A stretch of DNA of 6,341 nucleotides, taken from assembly GCA_009692275.1 (NCBI GenBank), contig SHZL01000165.1, positions 1 through 6,341 of the forward strand. Reading direction: 5' to 3'. The translations under genes and the position numbers were made by a program. The notes below the pieces were generated by a model, which was given only the letters and a program-made list of their open reading frames with translations, was not told the DNA's origin and made no database searches. Of this stretch, positions 1 through 5,530 are shown piece by piece (the stretch's first letter is position 1; the number at the start of each line of letters is the position of its first letter). The stretch is from Lysobacterales bacterium. Its GTDB lineage: Bacteria > Pseudomonadota > Gammaproteobacteria > Xanthomonadales > SZUA-36.

Positions 1-113
1 ACCGGCAGACAAAAATCGAAGCCACGGCCAGTGGCGAAGTCATCGGCATGGCGGCAGCGCAGATAGTTCTTTCCGGCTACGCATTGGCCAACCTTGGAGT
101 TGACCACGGCTGA
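1..113 (+). CDS. C-terminal end of an unrecognised protein (5'-truncated by window edge)
   Basis: Reading from position 3, 36 sense codons run without interruption to a TGA at 111-113. The other two forward frames hit stops at about 64-66 and 101-103. The translated tail contains IEATASGEVIGMAAAQIVLS and ends in LGVDHG. Its composition (A, G, V, L with alternating small and hydrophobic residues) looks like real protein rather than a shadow frame. I do not recognise the family, and the piece is too short to assign a function. The gene converges with the MFS gene whose stop lies at 150, leaving only 36 bp between the two stops. The stop codon lies inside the first unit of a three-copy 12-bp tandem repeat. 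The evidence is an open frame plus plausible composition, so confidence is moderate. Confidence 0.5.
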   Translation, partial: RQTKIEATASGEVIGMAAAQIVLSGYALANLGVDHG

Positions 114-144
114 TGGGGGCGCTGACGGGGGTGCTGATGGGGGC
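109..144. repeat. Three tandem copies of a 12-bp unit
   Basis: Positions 109-120 and 133-144 are identical (GCTGATGGGGGC). The middle copy, 121-132, differs at two positions (GCTGACGGGGGT). The array spans the TGA stop of the upstream + strand gene and ends 5 bp short of the stop of the convergent MFS gene. It has no U-tract or stem typical of an intrinsic terminator. Confidence 0.8.
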
Positions 145-149
145 CGGAA

Positions 150-1382
150 CTAGCGCTCCTGCTCTTCTTCGTAAACCAGCGAAGCCGTCTGCACTGCGGT
201 CAGTGCCTCGGTAAAGGGCACATGCTGGTCCATTGGAGCCGAATCGCGGCGCTGTTGCCTGACAATCACGAATACACAAACCAGCAGATGGATGATGGCG
301 GTATACAGGTACAGCACGCTGTCGCCCATCACGGTCATGGCCCCCGCCGCCAGGGCCGGGCCGATGATGGCGCCAATTCCATACATCAGCAGCAGGCCAC
401 CCGATACCATCACGTACTCACCCTCCTGGGCAAAGTCGTTGGTGTGGGCAACCGCCACCGAATTCATTGGAAACGCCAGCGCGCCCCATGCGCCACCGAG
501 CACTATGAGTTGCGCCGTGGACAGCATGCCATACGTGAGCCACAGCCCGACCCCGACGGCTGAGGCCAGCAGGGCCAGCACAGAAATCACGATGCGGCGG
601 TCCACCCGGTCGGACCAGAAGCCAGAGGGTAATTGCCCTGCCGCCCCGCCGATGACCGCCCCGGTCATGAAGCCGGCGGCAAGCGAAACCTTGTCCGAAA
701 TGCCGGAAGTAAATACCGGCGCGAGCGCCCAGAACGCGCCGTTGGCCAGGCCGGTTGCAAAACAAACCACCATACCCGTGTGGGAAATCTCCAGCAGCCG
801 GCGAAAATCGAACCGCACTGCTTCGTTGTGGCACGGCGCGGGTGATGTGGACATGACCACGGGCAGCGCGGCAATCGAGACCAGGACGGAAGCAAGAGCG
901 AAAAGGGCCATGTCACCCGGGTCATACAGCGCGGTCATTTGCTGTCCCACCGCCATGACAGTCATGCTGATGAATACATAGGCAGAAAATACGCCGGCGC
1001 GATTTTCATTGGTGGATTGTTCGTTCAGCCAGCTCTCTATGACGACGTACAAAACGGCAAAGCAAAAGCCCGTCGTGAGCCGCAACAACCACCAGGCCCA
1101 GGTATCCAGCCATAGTGCGTGGAGCAATGGCGTAGCGGAAGCCACTGCCGCCATGGCGGCAAACACGCGCACATGCCCCAGTTTTTGTACGAGGCGGATG
1201 CCGCGCAGGCAACCCGCGGTAAACCCCAGGAAGTACGCGCCACCCATGACGCCAATAGCAATGGTGGAAAACGACTCCATATGTGCACGCACCGGCAACA
1301 GCGTGGACTGCAGGCCTTGCCCGGTCAGCAGGATGGCAACGCCCAGGAGCAAGGCGGCGACGGGTGCGAGTGAACGTATCAT
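150..1382 (-). CDS. MFS transporter, YcaD-like
   Basis: This 410-residue protein has the size and about 12 hydrophobic segments of a major facilitator: roughly residues 6-28, 42-60, 70-90, 95-115, 131-151, 156-176, 201-221, 231-251, 265-283, 290-311, 324-346 and 352-374. Between helices 4 and 5 is VVIESWLNEQSTNENRAGVF (113-132), a signature I associate with the YcaD-related branch. The loop between helices 8 and 9 carries the MFS motif-A-like GFWSDRVDRR (254-263), with a charged SDR..RR core. The last ~35 residues form a polar, acidic cytoplasmic tail ending in EEEQER. The protein should sit in the inner membrane and move a small solute or drug, but the substrate cannot be read from sequence. 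The start is the ATG at 1380-1382; no strong Shine-Dalgarno precedes it. The gene is transcribed divergently from the peptidase-like gene and stands alone on its strand here. Confidence 0.9.
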   Translation of the reverse strand: MIRSLAPVAALLLGVAILLTGQGLQSTLLPVRAHMESFSTIAIGVMGGAYFLGFTAGCLRGIRLVQKLGHVRVFAAMAAVASATPLLHALWLDTWAWWLLRLTTGFCFAVLYVVIESWLNEQSTNENRAGVFSAYVFISMTVMAVGQQMTALYDPGDMALFALASVLVSIAALPVVMSTSPAPCHNEAVRFDFRRLLEISHTGMVVCFATGLANGAFWALAPVFTSGISDKVSLAAGFMTGAVIGGAAGQLPSGFWSDRVDRRIVISVLALLASAVGVGLWLTYGMLSTAQLIVLGGAWGALAFPMNSVAVAHTNDFAQEGEYVMVSGGLLLMYGIGAIIGPALAAGAMTVMGDSVLYLYTAIIHLLVCVFVIVRQQRRDSAPMDQHVPFTEALTAVQTASLVYEEEQER

Positions 1383-1399
1383 GGTATGCCATCATTGCC

Positions 1400-1476
1400 G
1401 CAAGCGGCTTGCCTGTCTACCACCAGGCGAAATGTTTCTCAAGTTGCTGCCCGGCTTGCACTCAAGCGCATTTCGC
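1400..1476. promoter_or_regulatory. Inverted-repeat cluster in the divergent intergenic region
   Basis: The 171-bp gap between the divergent starts (1383-1553) holds three inverted repeats. The first is GCAAGC-G-GCTTGC at 1400-1412, a perfect 6-1-6 palindrome. The second is GCTTG-CACT-CAAGC at 1454-1467, built on nearly the same half-site. The third is an 8-bp pair, GCGAAATG (1427-1434) with CATTTCGC (1469-1476). Two sites with related half-sites about 50 bp apart, one near each gene, would suit a dimeric regulator or an RNA stem. No regulator gene is adjacent, so operator function is inference. Confidence 0.3.
1414..1442 (-). promoter_or_regulatory. Candidate promoter for the MFS gene
   Basis: On the - strand, TTGAGA (1437-1442) is followed after 17 bp by TAGACA (1414-1419). 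The -35 is fair and the -10 is poor. It lies just upstream of the 1400-1412 palindrome, which would then fall near the transcription start. The match is weak and only suggestive. Confidence 0.2.
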
Positions 1477-1483
1477 ATAAAAT
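1456..1483 (+). promoter_or_regulatory. Candidate sigma-70 promoter for the peptidase/membrane-protein unit
   Basis: TTGCAC (1456-1461) and TAAAAT (1478-1483, five of six positions of the -10 consensus) are 16 bp apart, in the most AT-rich part of the intergenic gap. Transcription would start near 1490, giving a leader of about 60 nt. The -35 is weak and overlaps the 1454-1467 inverted repeat, so a bound protein there could block it. Confidence 0.35.
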
Positions 1484-1542
1484 TGGGACTGCGCAACAAA
1501 AACCAATATCGAGTCTCTATGCCACAGCTTACCCATGCCTTG

Positions 1543-1547
1543 CGGAG
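1543..1547 (+). promoter_or_regulatory. Shine-Dalgarno supporting the GTG start at 1554
   Basis: CGGAG ends 6 nt before the GTG at 1554-1556. An in-frame TGA lies immediately before that GTG (1551-1553), so no earlier start is possible. This fixes the GTG as the likely start and places the hydrophobic signal sequence directly at the N-terminus. Confidence 0.5.
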
Positions 1548-1553
1548 CACTGA

Positions 1554-2774
1554 GTGATCAAACTTCTCCTGCCCTTGCTCCTGTTCTGCAACCTGGCCTG
1601 GGCCCAGAACACACCCGCGAAAATCTACGACGTGACGTTTTCAGGAACTTTCCAGCCTGCAAAAGGCGTGGTCGAGGCGGTCATCCATGTACAGCAGAAA
1701 AGCCACTTGCTGCGTGCATTGGATCTGGCAGCCCCCGCAGGGGAATTCAGTAACTTTAGCGGTGACGGAGTCATTGAGCGCAAAGGCAAGCGCCTGCTTT
1801 GGACTGTCCCGAAAGAAGGCGGCAGCCTGTTCTACAACGCCAGGGTCAATCGCGAACATGGCGTGCTGCTGGACGCCAAAATGACCAGGGACTGGGCAAT
1901 ACTGAGACTGGACGATGTCTTTCCCACTGCCCAGGCGCGCAGTCGCAAGGGTGCGAAGTCCAAATCCAGGCTGGAGTTACATGGCCCGGCGGGTTGGCGA
2001 TTTGAAAGCCGCTATGGGCCGGTGCAAAAGCCACGTGCCGTGGATGACCCGCAACGGCGCTTTGACCGGCCTACCGGCTGGTTGGCAGCCGGAAATCTTG
2101 GCATTCGCAAGGAAATGATTGGCAAGCGCATGGTGACGGTGGCAGCCCCGCAGAACCAGGGCATGCAGCGGCTCGACATCATTGCGTTCCTGCGCTGGAC
2201 CATGCCCACGCTGGTGAAAATATTTCCGGATTTCCCCAAACGCCTGCTTATCGTAGGGGGGAGCGGCGATATGTGGCGCGGCGGCCTCTCTGGCCCCTCA
2301 TCCATTTACCTGCACTCTGAACGCCCGCTGATCAGTGAAAACGCAACCAGCGCCCTGCTGCACGAACTGGTGCACATCGCTACCGGCCAGTCACCCGGGC
2401 CACGTGACGACTGGATTATTGAAGGCCTGGCCGAATACTACAGCCTGGAAATCCTGCGCCGCAGCGGCGGCCTGGGCGCGAAACGGCATGCCCAGACCCT
2501 GCAATGGCTGGAAGCCTGGGCGCAAAAAGAAAACGGCCGGCTGACTTCCCCTTCCAGCGGGGCCAATACCGCGCGGGCGGTGCTGGTATTTACCCAGATC
2601 CAGAAAGAGCTAACCGCCGATGATGCCGGCAGTTTCGACGAGATAGTACGGCACCTGCTTGCCTCCGGCGCGGTCACCGCCGAGGAACTGCAACTGCTGG
2701 TGGAAAACGCTTTGGGCAAGTCCTCCCGGGGACTGGGCAAGGCGCCGCAGGAATATTCGAAGCCCGGCTCATGA
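1554..2774 (+). CDS. Exported gluzincin-type zinc metallopeptidase-like protein
   Basis: The 406-residue product starts with a Sec-type signal peptide: K3, a leucine-rich core (4-14) and a likely cleavage after AWA (residues 15-17). Residues ~24-160 look like a beta-rich N-terminal domain, and a linker leads to a catalytic-looking region at ~200-300. There the HExxH motif is HELVH (270-274; H270 and H274 as zinc ligands, E271 as general base). It is followed by DDWIIEGLAEYY (285-296), whose EG matches the third-ligand glutamate region of M1/M61-type peptidases, giving E290 as the likely ligand. Only 15 residues separate H274 from E290, against 18 in classical M1 enzymes. The order beta domain then HExxH...W-x-x-E-G fits M1/M61-like gluzincins, but the family is not firmly identified and activity is inferred. 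The last four bases overlap the next gene's start, implying translational coupling to an inner-membrane partner. Likely location is the periplasm. Confidence 0.8.
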   Translation: MIKLLLPLLLFCNLAWAQNTPAKIYDVTFSGTFQPAKGVVEAVIHVQQKSHLLRALDLAAPAGEFSNFSGDGVIERKGKRLLWTVPKEGGSLFYNARVNREHGVLLDAKMTRDWAILRLDDVFPTAQARSRKGAKSKSRLELHGPAGWRFESRYGPVQKPRAVDDPQRRFDRPTGWLAAGNLGIRKEMIGKRMVTVAAPQNQGMQRLDIIAFLRWTMPTLVKIFPDFPKRLLIVGGSGDMWRGGLSGPSSIYLHSERPLISENATSALLHELVHIATGQSPGPRDDWIIEGLAEYYSLEILRRSGGLGAKRHAQTLQWLEAWAQKENGRLTSPSSGANTARAVLVFTQIQKELTADDAGSFDEIVRHLLASGAVTAEELQLLVENALGKSSRGLGKAPQEYSKPGS

Positions 2775-3655
2775 ACACGACGCTGAATTTACCGTTCTAT
2801 CGCGCCATCAACCCGCGGCAGGTGGTCAAGTGGACGATCTACATCCTGCTGCTGCTTAATTGGGGGCTGTACATCGCGGAAGACTGGCAAACCGCTCTCC
2901 ACACCCTGGGTGAGAGCAGCACGTTCCTGGATTGGACCAGCGCCTTTAGCACCTCGCTGGATTCCGCCGCGTGGTTCGGGCTGCTATTTATGTGGGAGCT
3001 GGAAACTTATGCCCTCTCAGATGAAGCCTACACGCCGTTCATCGGATGGACATTTCTTGCCGTGCGCGGGATCTGTTATGTCTTCCTGGCCCACACGGTA
3101 CTATCGCGGGCAGAGACAATCTATGAGCTCAGCGACCTCCAGCCATCGCCTGGCATCACCAGTCTGTGCCAGCTTGCCAACCAGGAGATATCTTTTGCCT
3201 ACAACGTCGATTACACGCGAATTGACGATTCCAATTGCCATTCGCTCTCGGCAGGCACGGAGTTTTACCCCATTGAAGACACTGCCGTAACGGATAAACC
3301 TGGCCTTTCAGTGGAACGCTGGAACACGATTGTTGACCTTGAGGACGCGATTGTCTGGCTGCTGATCATGTTGACTATCGAAATTGCCATCTGGCTGCAA
3401 GACCGGGAGATCACCGGGGGACCGGCAATGTTTGTCAGCCACCTGGGGAAGGTGTTTTATGCAGTACTGTTTGCTCACACTGCGTACTGGGCCTGGGGCG
3501 AGCATTGGCTCTATTTCTGGGACCAGCTGCTGTGGATAGGCGGGTTTTTCGCCATTGAAATGAATGTTTCTGAATGGCGCAAACATATTGAAAAGCACTA
3601 CGCCAAGCTGAAAGAAATAGCACTTGCCAGCGCAAATGCGAAGCGTGTGACCTGA
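2771..3655 (+). CDS. Six-helix inner-membrane protein of unknown function
   Basis: The ATG at 2771 overlaps the preceding stop as ATGA, so the gene is almost certainly co-translated with the peptidase-like gene. The 294-residue protein shows six hydrophobic segments at about 18-35, 62-79, 90-109, 188-209, 224-242 and 247-264. Between helices 3 and 4 is a polar loop (~112-186) with C133 and C156, which could form a disulfide if the loop is periplasmic. The C-terminus (268-294) is basic and amphipathic, consistent with the cytoplasmic side. Acidic residues fall within or at the edges of helices: E76 and E78 in MWELET, D192 and E204 around helix 4, and E263 in helix 6. Aromatic residues are unusually frequent (for example AHTAYWAWGEHWLYFW). 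I do not recognise a named family. Buried charge could mean ion or proton handling, but that is inference only. The stop is 9 bp from the inverted-repeat element. Confidence 0.85.
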   Translation: MNTTLNLPFYRAINPRQVVKWTIYILLLLNWGLYIAEDWQTALHTLGESSTFLDWTSAFSTSLDSAAWFGLLFMWELETYALSDEAYTPFIGWTFLAVRGICYVFLAHTVLSRAETIYELSDLQPSPGITSLCQLANQEISFAYNVDYTRIDDSNCHSLSAGTEFYPIEDTAVTDKPGLSVERWNTIVDLEDAIVWLLIMLTIEIAIWLQDREITGGPAMFVSHLGKVFYAVLFAHTAYWAWGEHWLYFWDQLLWIGGFFAIEMNVSEWRKHIEKHYAKLKEIALASANAKRVT

Positions 3656-3664
3656 GTCAGTTCA

Positions 3665-3686
3665 GGGAGCCTCTGATCCATTATGC
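3665..3686 (+). repeat. Left terminal inverted repeat (22 bp)
   Basis: It begins GGGAGCCTCTGATCC and is the exact reverse complement of 3960-3981. It starts 9 bp after the stop codon of the membrane-protein gene. The next bases, CGGGCGCG (3688-3695), also pair with the right side, with one bulge. Confidence 0.95.
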
Positions 3687-3719
3687 ACGGGCGCGACGAA
3701 TCTTTGCGGGAGAAGGTGA

Positions 3720-3837
3720 GACCGGGAACCGGTCGAGAGGCTGGCCTGGGCCATGCTCCGGTCCGGCTCTGGCGAGTGCGGTTTGGTTACTCCAAATAAG
3801 CGAGCCGGAACGGGGCGGAGCGCCCGCAAAGGCCCGT
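3720..3837. repeat. Cluster of short stem-loops inside the element
   Basis: Successive inverted repeats are visible. GACCGG-gaa-CCGGTC lies at 3720-3734 and TGGCC-tg-GGCCA at 3742-3753. TCCGGCTC (3762-3769) pairs with GAGCCGGA (3802-3809), and the loop contains a further stem, TTTGG-ttact-CCAAA (3782-3796). GGGCG-gag-CGCCC is at 3813-3825, and ACGGG (3810-3814) can alternatively pair with CCCGT (3833-3837). Such density suggests a folded RNA or DNA structure. I do not recognise it as a known RNA family. Confidence 0.6.
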
Positions 3838-3851
3838 CCCATCCGGGTTTC

Positions 3852-3944
3852 GCCGCAAAAGCCGCATCTCGCACGTGGCTCACCTCGGCCGTAGCGGTGC
3901 TACTGTCTCGCGGCTCGCTCCGCACGATCTGCGGCTTTTGCGGC
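3852..3944. repeat. Internal 15-bp perfect inverted repeat
   Basis: GCCGCAAAAGCCGCA (3852-3866) is the exact reverse complement of 3930-3944. The arms extend outward by five more pairs across a one-base bulge (GTTTC at 3847-3851 with GAAAC at 3946-3950). The 63-bp centre contains only imperfect self-complementarity. This arm pair is nested inside the terminal repeats, so the right half of the element is a long hairpin within a longer hairpin. Confidence 0.85.
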
Positions 3945-3959
3945 AGAAACGCGCTCCGC

Positions 3960-3981
3960 GCATAATGGATCAGAGGCTCCC
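3960..3981 (-). repeat. Right terminal inverted repeat (22 bp), overlapping the amidohydrolase stop
   Basis: It is the exact inverted copy of 3665-3686. Read on the - strand it enters the amidohydrolase gene in frame and encodes Gly-Ser-Leu and the TGA stop (3970-3981). The gene's 3' end is therefore made of repeat sequence. Confidence 0.95.
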
Positions 3982-4998
3982 GGGACCAAAACCTTCCAGG
4001 AAAGATGCCAGGTTTTCGCCCAGCGCCGGGCACAGGTAGCCGCCTTCCTGCACCAGCAACGTGGGCAGGCCCAGGCTGGCAATCCGGCTGGCAATTTTTC
4101 CAAAGCCCGCAGTGCTGACGGCGAGGCCTTTTAGCGGATCGCCCGCGTAGGCATCGAGCCCCAATGCAACCACCATGGCCTGGGGCGCGAAAGCGGATAT
4201 GCGCGCCAGCGCCTGGTCCAGTGTTTTCAAATAGCCACTGTCTTCAGTACCTCGCGGCAAGGGCAGGTTGAGGTTGTATCCCTTCCCCGGCCCTGTTCCC
4301 CGCTCACTGGCATGGCCCCAGAAGAAGGGGTAAAAACGCACCGGGTCCGCATGTATCGATACGGTCAGAACATCTGGCCGGTGATAAAAAATATCCTGTG
4401 TCCCATTGCCGTGGTGCACGTCGATATCCAGGATGGCGACACGCTCGAACCGGGTGCGCAATGTTTGCGCTGCGGCCGCCGTATTGTTGAGGTAACAGAA
4501 CCCTGCAGCAAAATCCCGGGCGGCATGATGGCCGGGAGGACGGGCCAGGGCATAACACGCGGCAGCGCCGTCAAGTAGCAGTTGCGCACCGTGCACCGCG
4601 GTGTGCGCGCTGGCCAGGGCACTGCGCCAGGTTTCCGCAGAAATCGGGCACGAGGTATCCGCCATGTGGAATCCGGCCTGCCCTACAGCGGATGCCGGGT
4701 AGGCGCCATCGCGCCGGTCCGGGTGGATATTGGGAATCACTTCCGCTGAAGCTCCCTCGATATAGCCCCAGCGTCGATAGATATTCTGCAGGAACTGCAA
4801 GTACTCCGGAGTATGAATGGCGGCTACCGGATCGAGGCCATAGTCAGGCGGTTCGATGTGCTTGAGACCACACTTGAGGGCAGCATCGAGCAAACGTTCT
4901 GCGCGTTGCGGCACCTCCGGGTTAGGCTGCATTGCACCGGATGAGAGGAAGTACTGCGGACTGTGCAGCTGCTGAATCTCGGCATAGATAACGTTCAT
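3970..4998 (-). CDS. Acetylpolyamine amidohydrolase (HDAC superfamily)
   Basis: The 342-residue product should be a cytoplasmic zinc hydrolase that removes acetyl groups from N-acetylated polyamines or similar amines. It carries the HDAC-fold residues in order: paired histidines in RPPGHHAA (H157, H158), zinc ligands D193 and H195 in DIDVHHGNGTQ, zinc ligand D282 in GLDAYAGDP, and the catalytic tyrosine Y321 in QEGGY. The segment FYPFFWGHASERGTG (222-236) and the ~340-residue length match acetylpolyamine amidohydrolases rather than eukaryotic-type HDACs. I chose the ATG at 4998 because the protein from there (MNVIYAEIQQLHSPQYF) matches the family N-terminus. A longer in-frame start would add 59 arginine/serine-rich residues that merely overlap the GNAT gene. 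The Shine-Dalgarno is poor: GGGGG ends 3 nt before the ATG. It follows the GNAT gene by 31 bp on the same strand. Its last three codons and stop lie in the inverted-repeat element. A broader acylated-amine substrate is possible. Confidence 0.9.
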   Translation of the reverse strand: MNVIYAEIQQLHSPQYFLSSGAMQPNPEVPQRAERLLDAALKCGLKHIEPPDYGLDPVAAIHTPEYLQFLQNIYRRWGYIEGASAEVIPNIHPDRRDGAYPASAVGQAGFHMADTSCPISAETWRSALASAHTAVHGAQLLLDGAAACYALARPPGHHAARDFAAGFCYLNNTAAAAQTLRTRFERVAILDIDVHHGNGTQDIFYHRPDVLTVSIHADPVRFYPFFWGHASERGTGPGKGYNLNLPLPRGTEDSGYLKTLDQALARISAFAPQAMVVALGLDAYAGDPLKGLAVSTAGFGKIASRIASLGLPTLLVQEGGYLCPALGENLASFLEGFGPGSL

Positions 4999-5029
4999 AG
5001 GCCCCCGTAATTTCTTGCCCTGCACGTCT

Positions 5030-5530
5030 TCACTGCAGGCGTTTGAGGGCTTCAAAGCCCTCGTAGACGGCCTTGAAGATGCACTCCTGCTCGGCCAGCT
5101 CCAATCCAATCCCTGAATAAAACCTTTTCGCCGCCTCGTTGGATCGGTCCACCGAAAGCCGCAGGTAAACCGCACCCCGCTCGCCCGCGCGTCGGGCAGT
5201 TTCCGCGATCAAGCGACGGCCCAGCCCTGTGCCACGCTGGCTGTCGCTCACGTACAGGTCCTGCACGTACACACCCATGCGTCCTTTCCAACTGGAATAA
5301 CTGTAGAAATACAGGCATAAGCCGACCGCTTCACCGGCCTGTTCAGCAACCAGGGCATGAAAAGCCGGAGCCGCGGAAAATCCGAAACGGCGGAAATCGT
5401 CGACGCTGCACAACACCCGATCACTCGCTCCAACATCACGCGCCAGCGCCAGCACCATGGCGTGCATGGCTTCTGCATCGGCTATCGTTGCCGACCGGAT
5501 GGTTACTCCGGCTTTGCCTTGCTCTGTCAT
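5030..5530 (-). CDS. GNAT acetyltransferase, diamine/spermidine N-acetyltransferase-like
   Basis: This 166-residue GNAT-fold enzyme would transfer acetyl from acetyl-CoA to an amine. The acetyl-CoA-binding motif A is VQDLYVSDSQRGTGLGRRLI (89-108), with the pyrophosphate loop Q98-R-G-T-G-L-G104. Just before it, YFYSYSSWKGRMGVYVQDLY (74-93) strongly resembles the S-x-W-x-GR...DLYV stretch of SSAT-type polyamine acetyltransferases. Motif B-like residues follow (LRLSVDRSNEAAKRFYSGIG, 123-142), including the N-x-x-A-x-x-F-Y pattern. I chose the ATG at 5530 because it overlaps the upstream aminotransferase stop as ATGA. A TTG seven codons earlier is open but unlikely. The pairing with an acetylpolyamine amidohydrolase supports a polyamine-type substrate, though a protein or antibiotic amine cannot be excluded. 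Confidence 0.87.
   Translation of the reverse strand: MTEQGKAGVTIRSATIADAEAMHAMVLALARDVGASDRVLCSVDDFRRFGFSAAPAFHALVAEQAGEAVGLCLYFYSYSSWKGRMGVYVQDLYVSDSQRGTGLGRRLIAETARRAGERGAVYLRLSVDRSNEAAKRFYSGIGLELAEQECIFKAVYEGFEALKRLQ

Larger units (their letters stand above)
3665..3981. mobile_element. 317-bp MITE-like intergenic element with terminal inverted repeats
   Basis: The ends are perfect 22-bp inverted copies (3665-3686 and 3960-3981). They extend imperfectly inward to 3695 and 3950 after one mismatch, with one bulged base. The interior is very GC-rich and packed with palindromes, and encodes no convincing protein. Short size, terminal inverted repeats and no transposase fit a non-autonomous (MITE-like) element or a large structured intergenic repeat. 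No direct target duplication is visible: the left flank is GTTCA and the right flank GGGAC. It fills the gap between two convergent genes, so it could also act as a bidirectional transcription end, though neither strand shows a classic U-tract terminator. Mobility is not shown by a single copy. Confidence 0.6.

Noticed and set aside
292..981. 229-residue + strand open frame antisense to the MFS gene
   Set aside because: It is rich in Pro, Thr, Ser and Ala, with no domain. The opposite strand has a clear 12-helix transporter with family motifs.
3652..3664. Target-site duplication or terminator at the left edge of the element
   Set aside because: CTGAGTCAG at 3652-3660 is palindromic but is not repeated on the right flank and has no following T-run. 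The flanking bases on the two sides do not match.
3753..3965. 70-residue + strand open frame inside the element
   Set aside because: It is a low-complexity product of palindromic sequence with no ribosome site and no recognisable domain.
3662..4033. 123-residue - strand open frame across the intergenic element
   Set aside because: It runs through both terminal repeats and the palindromic interior and overlaps the 3' end of the amidohydrolase in another frame. Its composition is Pro/Arg/Ser-rich with no domain. The openness is explained by GC-rich repeats.
4999..5175. 59-codon N-terminal extension of the amidohydrolase
   Set aside because: The extension is Arg/Ser-rich, overlaps the GNAT gene almost entirely and is outside the family's usual length. 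The ATG at 4998 matches the family N-terminus.
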